A stretch of DNA of 39,959 bases from Bacteroidota bacterium (GTDB lineage: Bacteria > Bacteroidota > Bacteroidia > Chitinophagales > Chitinophagaceae). Shown here piece after piece: positions 35,034 to 39,959 of this stretch. The stretch covers positions 1 through 39,959 of the forward strand of contig JAPLEO010000099.1 in NCBI GenBank assembly GCA_026391125.1, read 5' to 3'. The translations under genes and the position numbers were made by a program. Within the stretch, counting starts at the first letter, position 1, and each line of letters begins with the position of its first letter. Under the pieces are notes generated by a model. The model did no database searches. It saw only the letters and a list, made by a program, of their open reading frames with translations, and was not told where the DNA came from.

Positions 35034-36200
35034 ATGCAAAGCCTTCCTATTATTCTGCTACGTCCATATTTTCATAAAGGGTTTGAGTGCATTGGTTTGG
35101 TATTTAAAAAAAATAATACCCTCTATGAAATTGCGAAAAGAATCAAAGGAATTCGGTGGAACGATCAAAAAGGAAGCTGGTATCTTTCATGTGACCGAAG
35201 CGCATACGAATTGATCAAAAGCGCATTTGAGGGATTTGCCATATTAGACACTGATGAATTAAAAAAATATTTAGAGCAGCGAAGAACGATCATACCTGTC
35301 ACAACGCAAAAGCTCACTAGTGCCAGTGCAAAAATTATTTTGCAATTTCCATTAGGGGAAGAGAATTTAAAGGCATTTGCAGCATTTAAAGATCTGTTGA
35401 TTTTGAAGGGGTATAGTCCCAATACCATCCGAAATTATTGCAATGAATTTCATCAGTTATTGCGACTGTTAGGCAATCGTAATGTGGCTGAATTAACGAA
35501 GCCGCAAATTTTATCTTATTTATTATGGTTGTTAGAGAAGCAGGGTTGCAGTGAAACAAAAGTGCATACTACAGTGAATGCGATCAAATTTTATTATGAA
35601 AAGTTATTGGGGCGGGGCATCGAATTTTATGATTTGCCTCGGCCTAAAAAGCCATGGAAGTTGCCCGCCGTATTAGCAGAGGAAGAAGTGTTAGAAATGA
35701 TTCAACAAATGACCAACCTGAAGCACAGGAGCATTTTGATGGCAGGTTATGCAGGCGGATTGAGGGTTAGTGAGATCATTGGTTTAAGGTTGGTAGATAT
35801 TGATAGCAAGCGGATGATGATACATATTCATGGGGCAAAGGGAAAGAAGGATCGGATGGTTCCATTATCAAAAGTGTTGCTAGAAACACTGCGCGAATAT
35901 TATCTGGCATATCATCCCAAAGAATGGATTTTTGAGAATCCTCAGGGTGGACAGTACAGTATCAGATCAGCGCAACAAATCTTGCAAGACGCAAAATTTG
36001 CAGCGGGCATACATAAAAAGGGAAGCATACACATGTTACGTCACAGTTATGCGACTCATTTAATGGAGGGAGGAACTGATATACGAATCATACAAGAATT
36101 GTTAGGCCATAATAGTATCAAAACCACGATGCGCTACACACATGTGAGCAAGAAAGACATAGGAAGAATTGTAAGTCCGCTCGACAAATTAAAATGGTAG
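35034..36200 (+). CDS. Tyrosine recombinase / integrase, proposed integrase of the cassette array
   Basis: The 388-residue protein has a full tyrosine-recombinase catalytic set: Arg244 (GGLRVSE), Lys269 (GAKGKKD), His333-x-x-Arg336 (HMLRHS), His359 (LLGHNS) and Tyr368 (MRYTH). A SAM-like core-binding domain spans about 105-200. The C-terminus IVSPLDKL resembles the VRSPLDAL-type end of integron integrases, and RPKKPWKLPAVLAEEEV is also integron-integrase-like. However, the IntI-specific insertion between the W-x-F region and HxLRH is missing (only about 35 residues from EWIF to HMLRH). There is an extra N-terminal domain of about 100 residues with WNDQKGSWYL. It probably recombines the flanking attI- and attC-like sites; this is inferred from position. 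Confidence 0.88.
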   Translation: MQSLPIILLRPYFHKGFECIGLVFKKNNTLYEIAKRIKGIRWNDQKGSWYLSCDRSAYELIKSAFEGFAILDTDELKKYLEQRRTIIPVTTQKLTSASAKIILQFPLGEENLKAFAAFKDLLILKGYSPNTIRNYCNEFHQLLRLLGNRNVAELTKPQILSYLLWLLEKQGCSETKVHTTVNAIKFYYEKLLGRGIEFYDLPRPKKPWKLPAVLAEEEVLEMIQQMTNLKHRSILMAGYAGGLRVSEIIGLRLVDIDSKRMMIHIHGAKGKKDRMVPLSKVLLETLREYYLAYHPKEWIFENPQGGQYSIRSAQQILQDAKFAAGIHKKGSIHMLRHSYATHLMEGGTDIRIIQELLGHNSIKTTMRYTHVSKKDIGRIVSPLDKLKW

Positions 36201-36204
36201 TCTG

Positions 36205-36318
36205 CGTTTTTTAAGTAGAACATCTTCGTTTTCTAAGTAGATACAACCCACCCAGTAGAACATCTTCGTTTTCTAAGTAGATACAACCCACCCTCCACCC
36301 CTGCGTATTTTGGGTAGA
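36205..36318 (+). repeat. Four direct repeats of a 15-bp motif (attI-like iterons) after the integrase
   Basis: CGTTTTCTAAGTAGA is exact at 36227-36241 and 36267-36281, has one mismatch at 36205-36219 and four at 36304-36318. The two exact copies are part of a perfect 40-bp tandem duplication (36214-36253 and 36254-36293) that ends in CAACCCACCC. The repeats begin five bases after the integrase stop codon and precede the first cassette. Direct repeats bound by the integrase are a known feature of attI sites, so a binding role is proposed. Confidence 0.7.
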
Positions 36319-36422
36319 TAGTCACACCCACCCCATAACAATGATTCCAAAAGCGTTGACTCACAGATAAAATAGATATTAACCCTAATATTTTCGAATT
36401 GAACTTATGCGTACTTTTAAGC

Positions 36423-36429
36423 GTTAGCG
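36423..36429 (+). other. attI/cassette 1 junction, core GTTAGCG
   Basis: GTTAGCG is the exact reverse complement of CGCTAAC at 37049-37055, the left end of cassette 1's own attC-like site, so the attI-cassette 1 border is placed at G/TT here. A second AAGC-GTT (36352-36357) lies upstream and may be a relic core. Confidence 0.6.
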
Positions 36430-36455
36430 TAAATGCCATCAAAACTTTACGCTAA
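36424..36455. promoter_or_regulatory. 10-bp inverted repeat upstream of the toxin-antitoxin promoter
   Basis: TTAGCGTAAA (36424-36433) and TTTACGCTAA (36446-36455) are perfect complements separated by 12 bases and lie just before the -7 box. This is a good operator candidate for autoregulation by the antitoxin; its left arm also contains the cassette core, so it could instead belong to the recombination site. Confidence 0.5.
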
Positions 36456-36466
36456 TTTAAAATTGC

Positions 36467-36474
36467 TATATTTG
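36467..36474 (+). promoter_or_regulatory. -7 element TATATTTG of the toxin-antitoxin cassette
   Basis: Exact TAnnTTTG match 17 bp before the antitoxin ATG. The blocks GCTAA, TTTAAAATT and TATATTTGA recur upstream of cassette 2 (37273-37298), so the two cassettes carry related promoters. Confidence 0.65.
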
Positions 36475-36491
36475 AATTGTAAATTTATCAT

Positions 36492-36728
36492 ATGACTAGG
36501 CAAGCAATTATTGAAAAGACTCTTAAAGCAATCAGTCTGCTTCCTGAAAATAAAGCAGAAGAAATTTCTGATTTCGCGGATTTCGTAACTAAAAAATACG
36601 AGGATCAAAAGCTTACAGATGCTATTCAACAAATAGTCACTGATAGTAAAACTTTTGCCTTCCTTGAATCTGAAGAAGAATTATATACAGTTGCAGATTT
36701 AAAAGAAGTTTACAATGGCAAAAGGTGA
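36492..36728 (+). CDS. Antitoxin of a MazEF-type module (cassette 1)
   Basis: The 78-residue protein is acidic and mostly helical (LPENKAEEISDFADFVTKKYEDQKL), resembling the DUF2281/VapB-like antitoxins of Bacteroidota, with a disordered acidic C-terminus (FLESEEELYTVADLKEVYNGKR) suited to wrapping the toxin. It overlaps the downstream MazF-like toxin by 14 bases, the usual arrangement for translational coupling. An inverted repeat at its promoter is a likely autoregulatory operator. Toxin-antitoxin pairs are common in integron cassettes and are thought to stabilise arrays. Confidence 0.85.
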   Translation: MTRQAIIEKTLKAISLLPENKAEEISDFADFVTKKYEDQKLTDAIQQIVTDSKTFAFLESEEELYTVADLKEVYNGKR

Positions 36729-37032
36729 TATTGTACTCATTACTTTCCCTTTTACAGATTTAAGCGGTACTAAACTTAGGCCTGCAGTTGTATTAATAGA
36801 TTCATCTGATGATCTCACAGTTTGTTTTATTACAACTCAAACTCAATGGCAAGAAAATAATGACTTATTAATTAAACCAACCGCTACAAACGGACTAAGG
36901 AAAATCTCTCTGATTCGTATCAATAAAATTGCAACACTTGATAAGACTTTAGCTAAAGGCTTAATTGGCAAACTCGACTTATTAGAAACAGCATCTCTTA
37001 ATAATAGTTTAAAGTTAGCTCTACAGCTTTAG
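36715..37032 (+). CDS. MazF/PemK-family toxin, endoribonuclease (cassette 1)
   Basis: The 105-residue protein has the PemK/MazF fold signature: N-terminal KGDIVLITFPFTDLSGTKLRPAVVL (residues 3-27), the strand CFITTQTQ and the later ISLIRINKIATLDKTLAKGLIGKL. MazF toxins cut mRNA at short sequence motifs and are held inactive by the antitoxin. The start codon lies within the antitoxin gene. The stop is 17 bp before the left end of the attC-like element. It looks intact. Confidence 0.92.
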   Translation: MAKGDIVLITFPFTDLSGTKLRPAVVLIDSSDDLTVCFITTQTQWQENNDLLIKPTATNGLRKISLIRINKIATLDKTLAKGLIGKLDLLETASLNNSLKLALQL

Positions 37033-37049
37033 CTCAACAGGCATATTCC

Positions 37050-37243
37050 GCTAACACAGCATTGAAGCAATTGGTACTCCAGAATAGCTCATCAACTTAT
37101 TCCATTTCCTCTCACCAGTACTCAGCTTGTCACAATAAAGCCCAGCAGCAAATCATATTCTAATCTTTTGTAACTTCATTCAGCACCCGTTCCAGCAGCA
37201 GTAAGGACATTCCCCAACTGCTTCAATGCCTGGGGCGTTGTGC
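37050..37243 (+). other. attC-like site 1 (end of cassette 1), 194 bp
   Basis: It runs from GCTAAC (37050-37055) to GTTGTGC (37237-37243). The inner arms are GCATTGAAGCA (37059-37069) and TGCTTCAATGC (37219-37229), perfect complements, extended by ATTGG/CCAAC with one mismatch. Spacers between arm and core are 3 nt on the left and 7 nt on the right; such asymmetry is typical of attC, where it sets strand choice. The left core CGCTAAC is the reverse complement of the cassette 1 start. Confidence 0.75.
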
Positions 37244-37260
37244 GAAAGACCTAAAACATA

Positions 37261-37274
37261 GCCAAAAAAGTGGC
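37261..37274. other. Short palindrome GCCA-N6-TGGC at the start of cassette 2
   Basis: GCCAAAAAAGTGGC sits 16 bp before the -7 box of cassette 2 and touches GCTAAC; it may be an operator or a remnant of a recombination core. Only weakly supported. Confidence 0.3.
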
Positions 37275-37289
37275 TAACTTTAAAATTCT

Positions 37290-37297
37290 TATATTTG
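37290..37297 (+). promoter_or_regulatory. -7 element TATATTTG four bases before the cassette 2 ATG
   Basis: TATATTTG-ATTT-ATG. Same spacing as at 4312-4326 and 25491-25505, predicting a leaderless or nearly leaderless mRNA for the nuclease-like gene. Confidence 0.65.
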
Positions 37298-37301
37298 ATT
37301 T

Positions 37302-38081
37302 ATGAAGACCTTGACTCTTAACCTTCCTGATAGCTTAGATCTAGACAATTTAGAGTTTAGTAAAATATCAGAACTCCATTTGACAAAGGCATTTGGAAAA
37401 GATGCTTACTCTAAACTTCAACAAGCTTGTGGTGATGACCCAAATAAACTTAATCTTGAAAGAACTTCAATTGTTCAAATACTTGACCAATATGGACAAC
37501 TTGTAAAATTACATCAACGTGTTCCATCATCAAGTGATTGGGTGGGAGCAGATTTTTATCCACGATTAGACGGGCTACGAAAAGTTCACAATTTGAACTG
37601 GGCTAAACTTCAAGCGAAATTCATAGAAACTTTTGCAAACAAAGTTGAATGGAAAGAGGAAATCAAAATTTTAAAAGCCTCTGTAAAACCAACACAGACA
37701 AGCAAAATTGATAAAACATTCAATGAAATTGTAGAAAAAATCATTGATTGGCGACCCGACAGAAAAAGAATAATTGAAGAAGGATATAAAATTGAACTTA
37801 GAAACTACCTTGAAAAATATTTCAATCTTGAAGAAGAGGTTGGAGAGAGTAATCCTGACTTGCTGATAAATAAAAAGTATCCAATAGAAGTTAAAAAAGA
37901 CCCAACTCAATCCGAATATGACAGACTTCTTGGACAAATGCTAAGACATAATAAGCTTTTTGGCAGTGCAATTGCAGTTGTTACGGGTATTTCGAGTGAG
38001 GACAGATTTAAGAAATTTGAAAAACTCTTTACTGAAATTCATAGCAAGCTCGGTATGACAGCCGAACTTATAAGCAAGTAG
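37302..38081 (+). CDS. PD-(D/E)xK nuclease-like protein (cassette 2)
   Basis: The 259-residue protein is not a family I can name. The C-terminal part (about 150-259) fits the PD-(D/E)xK nuclease core: Glu165 in YKIELRNYLEKYF, Asp186 in GESNPDLLI, then Glu196-x-Lys198 in YPIEVKKD, and Gln212 in LLGQMLRH, the spacing usual for these folds. The N-terminal part (1-130, KFIETFANKVEW and similar) is unassigned and may recognise a target. Its gene is a stand-alone cassette with its own promoter and an attC-like element 14 bp after the stop codon. A defence or restriction role is plausible for such cassette nucleases but is inference. Confidence 0.8.
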   Translation: MKTLTLNLPDSLDLDNLEFSKISELHLTKAFGKDAYSKLQQACGDDPNKLNLERTSIVQILDQYGQLVKLHQRVPSSSDWVGADFYPRLDGLRKVHNLNWAKLQAKFIETFANKVEWKEEIKILKASVKPTQTSKIDKTFNEIVEKIIDWRPDRKRIIEEGYKIELRNYLEKYFNLEEEVGESNPDLLINKKYPIEVKKDPTQSEYDRLLGQMLRHNKLFGSAIAVVTGISSEDRFKKFEKLFTEIHSKLGMTAELISK

Positions 38082-38093
38082 TCCACCAGGCCA

Positions 38094-38292
38094 GCACATA
38101 ACATTGCATTGGCATTATGTCGGCTGAAGGAACGCGGGTGCCCAGCAGCAACAAGAAATCAACTATCGTTCCAACTTGACGTTATAAATTTAGCAGCAGA
38201 ATAAATCATCGGCTTTTGTATCTTTAATCTGCAACAGTTCTCGGCTGACGGATCACGGAATTCCGCCACAACGCCAATGCGGGACGTTGGCT
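38094..38292 (+). other. attC-like site 2 (end of cassette 2), divergent
   Basis: It runs from GCACATAAC (38094-38102) to GTTGGCT (38286-38292). Inner arms GCATTGGC (38106-38113) and GCCAATGC (38273-38280) are perfect complements; spacers are 3 and 5 nt. The AAC-to-GTT distance is 189 bp versus 187 bp in sites 1 and 3, and the middle shares only scattered blocks (AGCAGCA, AAATCAT). The left end GCAC-AT-AAC matches the cassette 2 start (GTTGTGC) only with a two-base bulge. A TATCTTTA box (38219-38226) inside the element may serve as promoter for cassette 3. Confidence 0.6.
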
Positions 38293-38302
38293 GCAAACAA
38301 AA

Positions 38303-38827
38303 ATGACATACCTTAAATTCATATCAGGACTTTTACTTTTTGCTTTATCCGCTTTTGGACAAATGCCAAGTGGAACACAAACTAAAAGTTACGAGACAAA
38401 ACATTATTATCCTTCCTATATACTTTTTGGTGTGTTTTGCGGCGAATGCTCTGGACAAGGTGCGACAATGTACCGTTACAATATGATTGGCAATTCAAAT
38501 ACTTTATATGTTGACAGTACAGACAGCTATTTTAAAAACTATGGCAAAGTTATTTGCAAGACACAAATTAATGACATTGCTAAATTTCAAATCGTCAACA
38601 AACTTGTTCAACAAATCCCCAAAACATTTTTAAAGACTGATAAAACCGAGCAAACATTCGGTTGCCCAGACTGCACAGACGGATGTGGAATTTATTTCGA
38701 ACTTGGACAAGGTACTACCACGAAGAAATTCTATATCGACTATCACACAAGTGAACTTGAAAAAGAAACAAAAGACTTTGGCGAATTTGTAAAAGAGGCT
38801 TTGATGCAATTGAACAAAAAGAAATGA
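38303..38827 (+). CDS. Secreted Cys-rich protein, unknown (cassette 3)
   Basis: The 174-residue protein has a signal peptide (MTYLKFISGLLLFALSAFGQ) and a mature part with two Cys clusters, VFCGECSGQG (CxxC) and FGCPDCTDGCG, that could bind a metal or form disulfides. The rest is a mixed alpha/beta fold with KFYIDYHTSELEKETKDF near the C-terminus. No family is recognised. The gene starts 14 bases after the cassette junction at 38286, so its promoter must lie in the preceding attC-like element or be supplied by the array. It ends 25 bp before the next attC-like element. Confidence 0.78.
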   Translation: MTYLKFISGLLLFALSAFGQMPSGTQTKSYETKHYYPSYILFGVFCGECSGQGATMYRYNMIGNSNTLYVDSTDSYFKNYGKVICKTQINDIAKFQIVNKLVQQIPKTFLKTDKTEQTFGCPDCTDGCGIYFELGQGTTTKKFYIDYHTSELEKETKDFGEFVKEALMQLNKKK

Positions 38828-38851
38828 CAAGGCCTCTAACAAATGTCTGCA

Positions 38852-39045
38852 GCCAACAGTGCATTGCAGCAATTGGTACATAAGAATAGCTCATTAGCCA
38901 ATTACAAATCCCAACATCAGTACTCAGCTTGTCACTATAAATCCCAGCAGTAAATTATATCCTAATCTTTTGTAACTTCATTCTGCACCCGTTCCAGCAG
39001 CAGTATGGACATTCCCCAACTGCTTCAATGCGTGGGGCGTTGGCC
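38852..39045 (+). other. attC-like site 3 (end of cassette 3), 194 bp
   Basis: It runs from GCCAAC (38852-38857) to GTTGGCC (39039-39045), the same 194 bp as site 1, with about 28 mismatches by hand alignment (roughly 86% identity). Inner arms are GCATTGCAGCA (38861-38871) and TGCTTCAATGC (39021-39031), one mismatch; spacers are 3 and 7 nt. TGCAGCCAAC (38848-38857) is an exact 10-base reverse complement of the cassette 3 start GTTGGCTGCA (38286-38295). Confidence 0.78.
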
Positions 39046-39071
39046 GCCAGTTTTTTGAACACCCTAATTGA

Positions 39072-39272
39072 TTAATCAGACTTCTCTACTTCAAAAAGGG
39101 TTTCCACTTTCTTACCTAAGACGGTTGCTAATTTTATAGCTAATATGACGGACGGTGTATAGCGACTTGTTTCTATTGAGATTATTGTTTGCCTTGACAC
39201 ATTGACCATTTCAGCTAATTGTACTTGTTTAAGTTCTTTTTTAGTTCGCTCTTCTCTTACATAATTTTTCAT
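39072..39272 (-). CDS. Small XRE-family transcriptional regulator (cassette 4)
   Basis: The 66-residue protein is a lone helix-turn-helix (MKNYVREERTKKELKQVQLAEMVNVSRQTIISIETSRYTPSVILAIKLATVLGK), the compact Xre/YozG-like type. It starts inside the stop codon of the upstream membrane-protein gene (4-bp overlap), forming a two-gene unit. Such regulator and membrane-protein pairs are known in Bacteroidota and Firmicutes, where the regulator usually controls its own operon. It is encoded opposite to the array direction, unlike cassettes 1-3. Confidence 0.88.
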   Translation of the reverse strand: MKNYVREERTKKELKQVQLAEMVNVSRQTIISIETSRYTPSVILAIKLATVLGKKVETLFEVEKSD

Positions 39273-39739
39273 GCCTTACTTAATCTAATAATCTTAATAT
39301 GCAAAATGTAGTTGAACCGACCGATAAAGCAAAGCCAAAAAAGGAAAATGGTAGCTATAAAGAAAAGCATTAATCCACCTTCGCCAGGCTCTTTGAATAG
39401 GAGCATAAACAAAAAGCTAATAATGATAAAAATAATCTGAGCAAGTGCGGCAAACTGAAAACTATCTAGTCTTGTTCTTTGTACCATTTCGTCTTCTACT
39501 TTTTCTTTTGAAAAGGTGACAAAATAAATGCCTGCAAGGAAAGAAAAGAAAGATAAAATAGCGACACAGACATTTACAATATGATAAGGAGAATTGCTTT
39601 GAGTTGCAGAACTTTCCCCAGATAGGAAAATCAATACTTTGGTGACAAACCCGAATTGCATACAAATCCAAAGAGCAAAACCAATCGGAGCAATGATAGC
39701 TCCAATCTTTTTAAAGCGATGTGGGAGTAAATATTTCAT
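39269..39739 (-). CDS. Integral membrane protein, DUF2178-like (cassette 4)
   Basis: The 156-residue protein has four membrane spans (about 12-35, 55-75, 92-112, 122-145) and a cytoplasmic loop with EKVEDEMVQRTRLDSFQF, a pattern I associate with DUF2178-type proteins paired with small XRE regulators. The stop overlaps the start of the regulator gene. A promoter TTTG-N20-TACATTTG lies just upstream (39764-39795, minus). Function unknown. Confidence 0.8.
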   Translation of the reverse strand: MKYLLPHRFKKIGAIIAPIGFALWICMQFGFVTKVLIFLSGESSATQSNSPYHIVNVCVAILSFFSFLAGIYFVTFSKEKVEDEMVQRTRLDSFQFAALAQIIFIIISFLFMLLFKEPGEGGLMLFFIATIFLFWLCFIGRFNYILHIKIIRLSKA

Positions 39740-39763
39740 TTCAGCAAGTTTTTATTGTAAAAA

Positions 39764-39795
39764 CAAATGTAAAGCATACTTAACATTCATCCAAA
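39764..39795 (-). promoter_or_regulatory. Promoter of the cassette 4 gene pair (TTTG-N20-TACATTTG, minus)
   Basis: On the minus strand a -33 TTTG (39792-39795) and a -7 TACATTTG (39764-39771) are 20 bp apart, and the -7 box ends 24 bases before the ATG at 39739. Both boxes match consensus, making this one of the clearest promoters in the array. Confidence 0.72.
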
Positions 39796-39812
39796 TCTAT
39801 TTTAAGTAAACC

Positions 39813-39874
39813 GGCGGCCAACAACTAAGGCTTCGTTGGGTGCGCAGCGCCAACAATGAAGCCTAATGTTGAAC
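39813..39874 (+). other. Compact attC-like site 4 (end of cassette 4), about 60 bp
   Basis: GGCCAAC (39816-39822) and GTTGAAC (39868-39874; fits GTTRRRY) flank arms AGGCTTC (39828-39834) and GAAGCCT (39858-39864), plus inner TTGG/CCAA around GTGCGCAGCG. This matches the size of short classical attC sites, unlike the about 190-bp sites 1-3. GGCGGCCAAC (39813-39822) is an exact 10-base reverse complement of the cassette 4 start GTTGGCCGCC (39039-39048). Confidence 0.75.
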
Positions 39875-39959
39875 GAAACCGGTAAATGTTGGAGGGTTGT
39901 TGTATTATGGAGTTATCGTTTTGCAACTTTGCATTTGGAAAAGAAAAATAGGATATGAT
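39869..39959 (+). other. Start of cassette 5, cut by the window end
   Basis: After the G/TT junction at 39868 the sequence continues 91 bases without a recognisable gene; a 14-codon frame from the ATG at 39917 ends in TAG and is not called. If the cassette model holds, its own attC-like site, beyond the window, should begin with CGTTCAAC. Confidence 0.5.

Larger units (their letters stand above)
35034..39959 (+). mobile_element. Integron-like array: tyrosine recombinase, attI-like repeats and at least four gene cassettes
   Basis: A tyrosine recombinase gene is followed by direct repeats and a run of cassettes. Deduced cassettes, cut at G/TT, are C1 36424-37237, C2 37238-38286, C3 38287-39039, C4 39040-39868, and C5 starting at 39869 and leaving the window. 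Each carries one gene or gene pair and ends in a long inverted-repeat site. In each cassette the bases at the start are the reverse complement of the left end of its own end site, as expected for inserted circles. The recombinase lies in the same direction as the array, unlike most class 1-type integrons. Confidence 0.75.

Noticed and set aside
35034..36200. Plain XerC/XerD or phage integrase
   Set aside because: The extra N-terminal domain, the SPLDKL end and the downstream cassette array fit better with an integron-type role, although the IntI insertion is missing.
36214..36293. CRISPR array
   Set aside because: The 40-bp units are directly adjacent with no unique spacers, and there are no cas genes.
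36352..36358. AAGCGTT as the attI/cassette border
   Set aside because: It is not complementary to the cassette 1 end site, whereas the GTTAGCG at 36423 is (7/7); it may be a relic.
39813..39874. Ordinary intrinsic terminator
   Set aside because: No T-run follows on either strand, the cores fit AAC/GTTRRRY, and the left end matches the cassette start 10/10.

Overview
The window is a contiguous piece of a Bacteroidota chromosome, most likely from the Chitinophagaceae (Sediminibacterium-like). The evidence is a fused LpxC-FabZ, a PorX-type regulator and a very large secreted protein with a type IX secretion (T9SS) sorting domain, a YceI/porin cluster, group III truncated haemoglobin, and repeated promoters of the Bacteroidota -7 form TAnnTTTG with few Shine-Dalgarno sequences. 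No database search was possible; family names come from motifs read in the translations.

Layout. 1-1298 (minus): start of glycyl-tRNA synthetase, then dtd, a truncated haemoglobin and a MazG-like pyrophosphohydrolase in one tight unit. 1335-6739: ArfB-like ribosome rescue factor, a flippase-type membrane protein, PPK2 kinase (minus), free methionine-R-sulfoxide reductase, a DEAD-box helicase and a small membrane protein. 6742-10314 (minus): three YceI-family proteins and an outer-membrane barrel. 10619-10700: tRNA-Leu(UAG). 10772-15946 (minus): 1724-residue T9SS cargo. 16157-20723: trigger factor, two tandem clpP genes, clpX and a 52-residue protein, a protein-quality-control block. 20720-27489 (minus): TPR histidine kinase, acyl-CoA dehydrogenase, helix-hairpin-helix protein, metallo-beta-lactamase-fold hydrolase, a small conserved protein and PorX. 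27688-33216: HD phosphohydrolase, lpxD, lpxC-fabZ, lpxA (lipid A synthesis) and an ABC ATPase. 33302-34960: MFS transporter and VOC protein.

The most interesting region is 35034-39959. A 388-residue tyrosine recombinase is followed within 5 bp by direct repeats and then by short gene cassettes: an antitoxin/MazF pair, a PD-(D/E)xK nuclease-like protein, a Cys-rich secreted protein and a reversed membrane-protein/XRE pair. Each cassette ends in a long inverted-repeat element of the form AAC-N3-arm...arm-N(3-7)-GTT. Two of these elements are both 194 bp and about 86% identical. The first bases of each cassette are the reverse complement of the left end of the same cassette's own element (10/10, 10/10, 7/7 and one imperfect match). 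That is what is expected if each cassette was a circle inserted by recombination at G/TT, as in integrons. The recombinase lacks the insertion typical of IntI, points towards the array rather than away from it, and carries an extra N-terminal domain of about 100 residues. I interpret this as an integron or integron-like system of a Bacteroidota type; whether it is new needs a search.

Several genes (at 4324, 25493 minus, 37302, and probably 94 minus, 1335 and 32563) have the -7 promoter element only 4-6 nt before the start codon, which predicts leaderless or nearly leaderless mRNAs.
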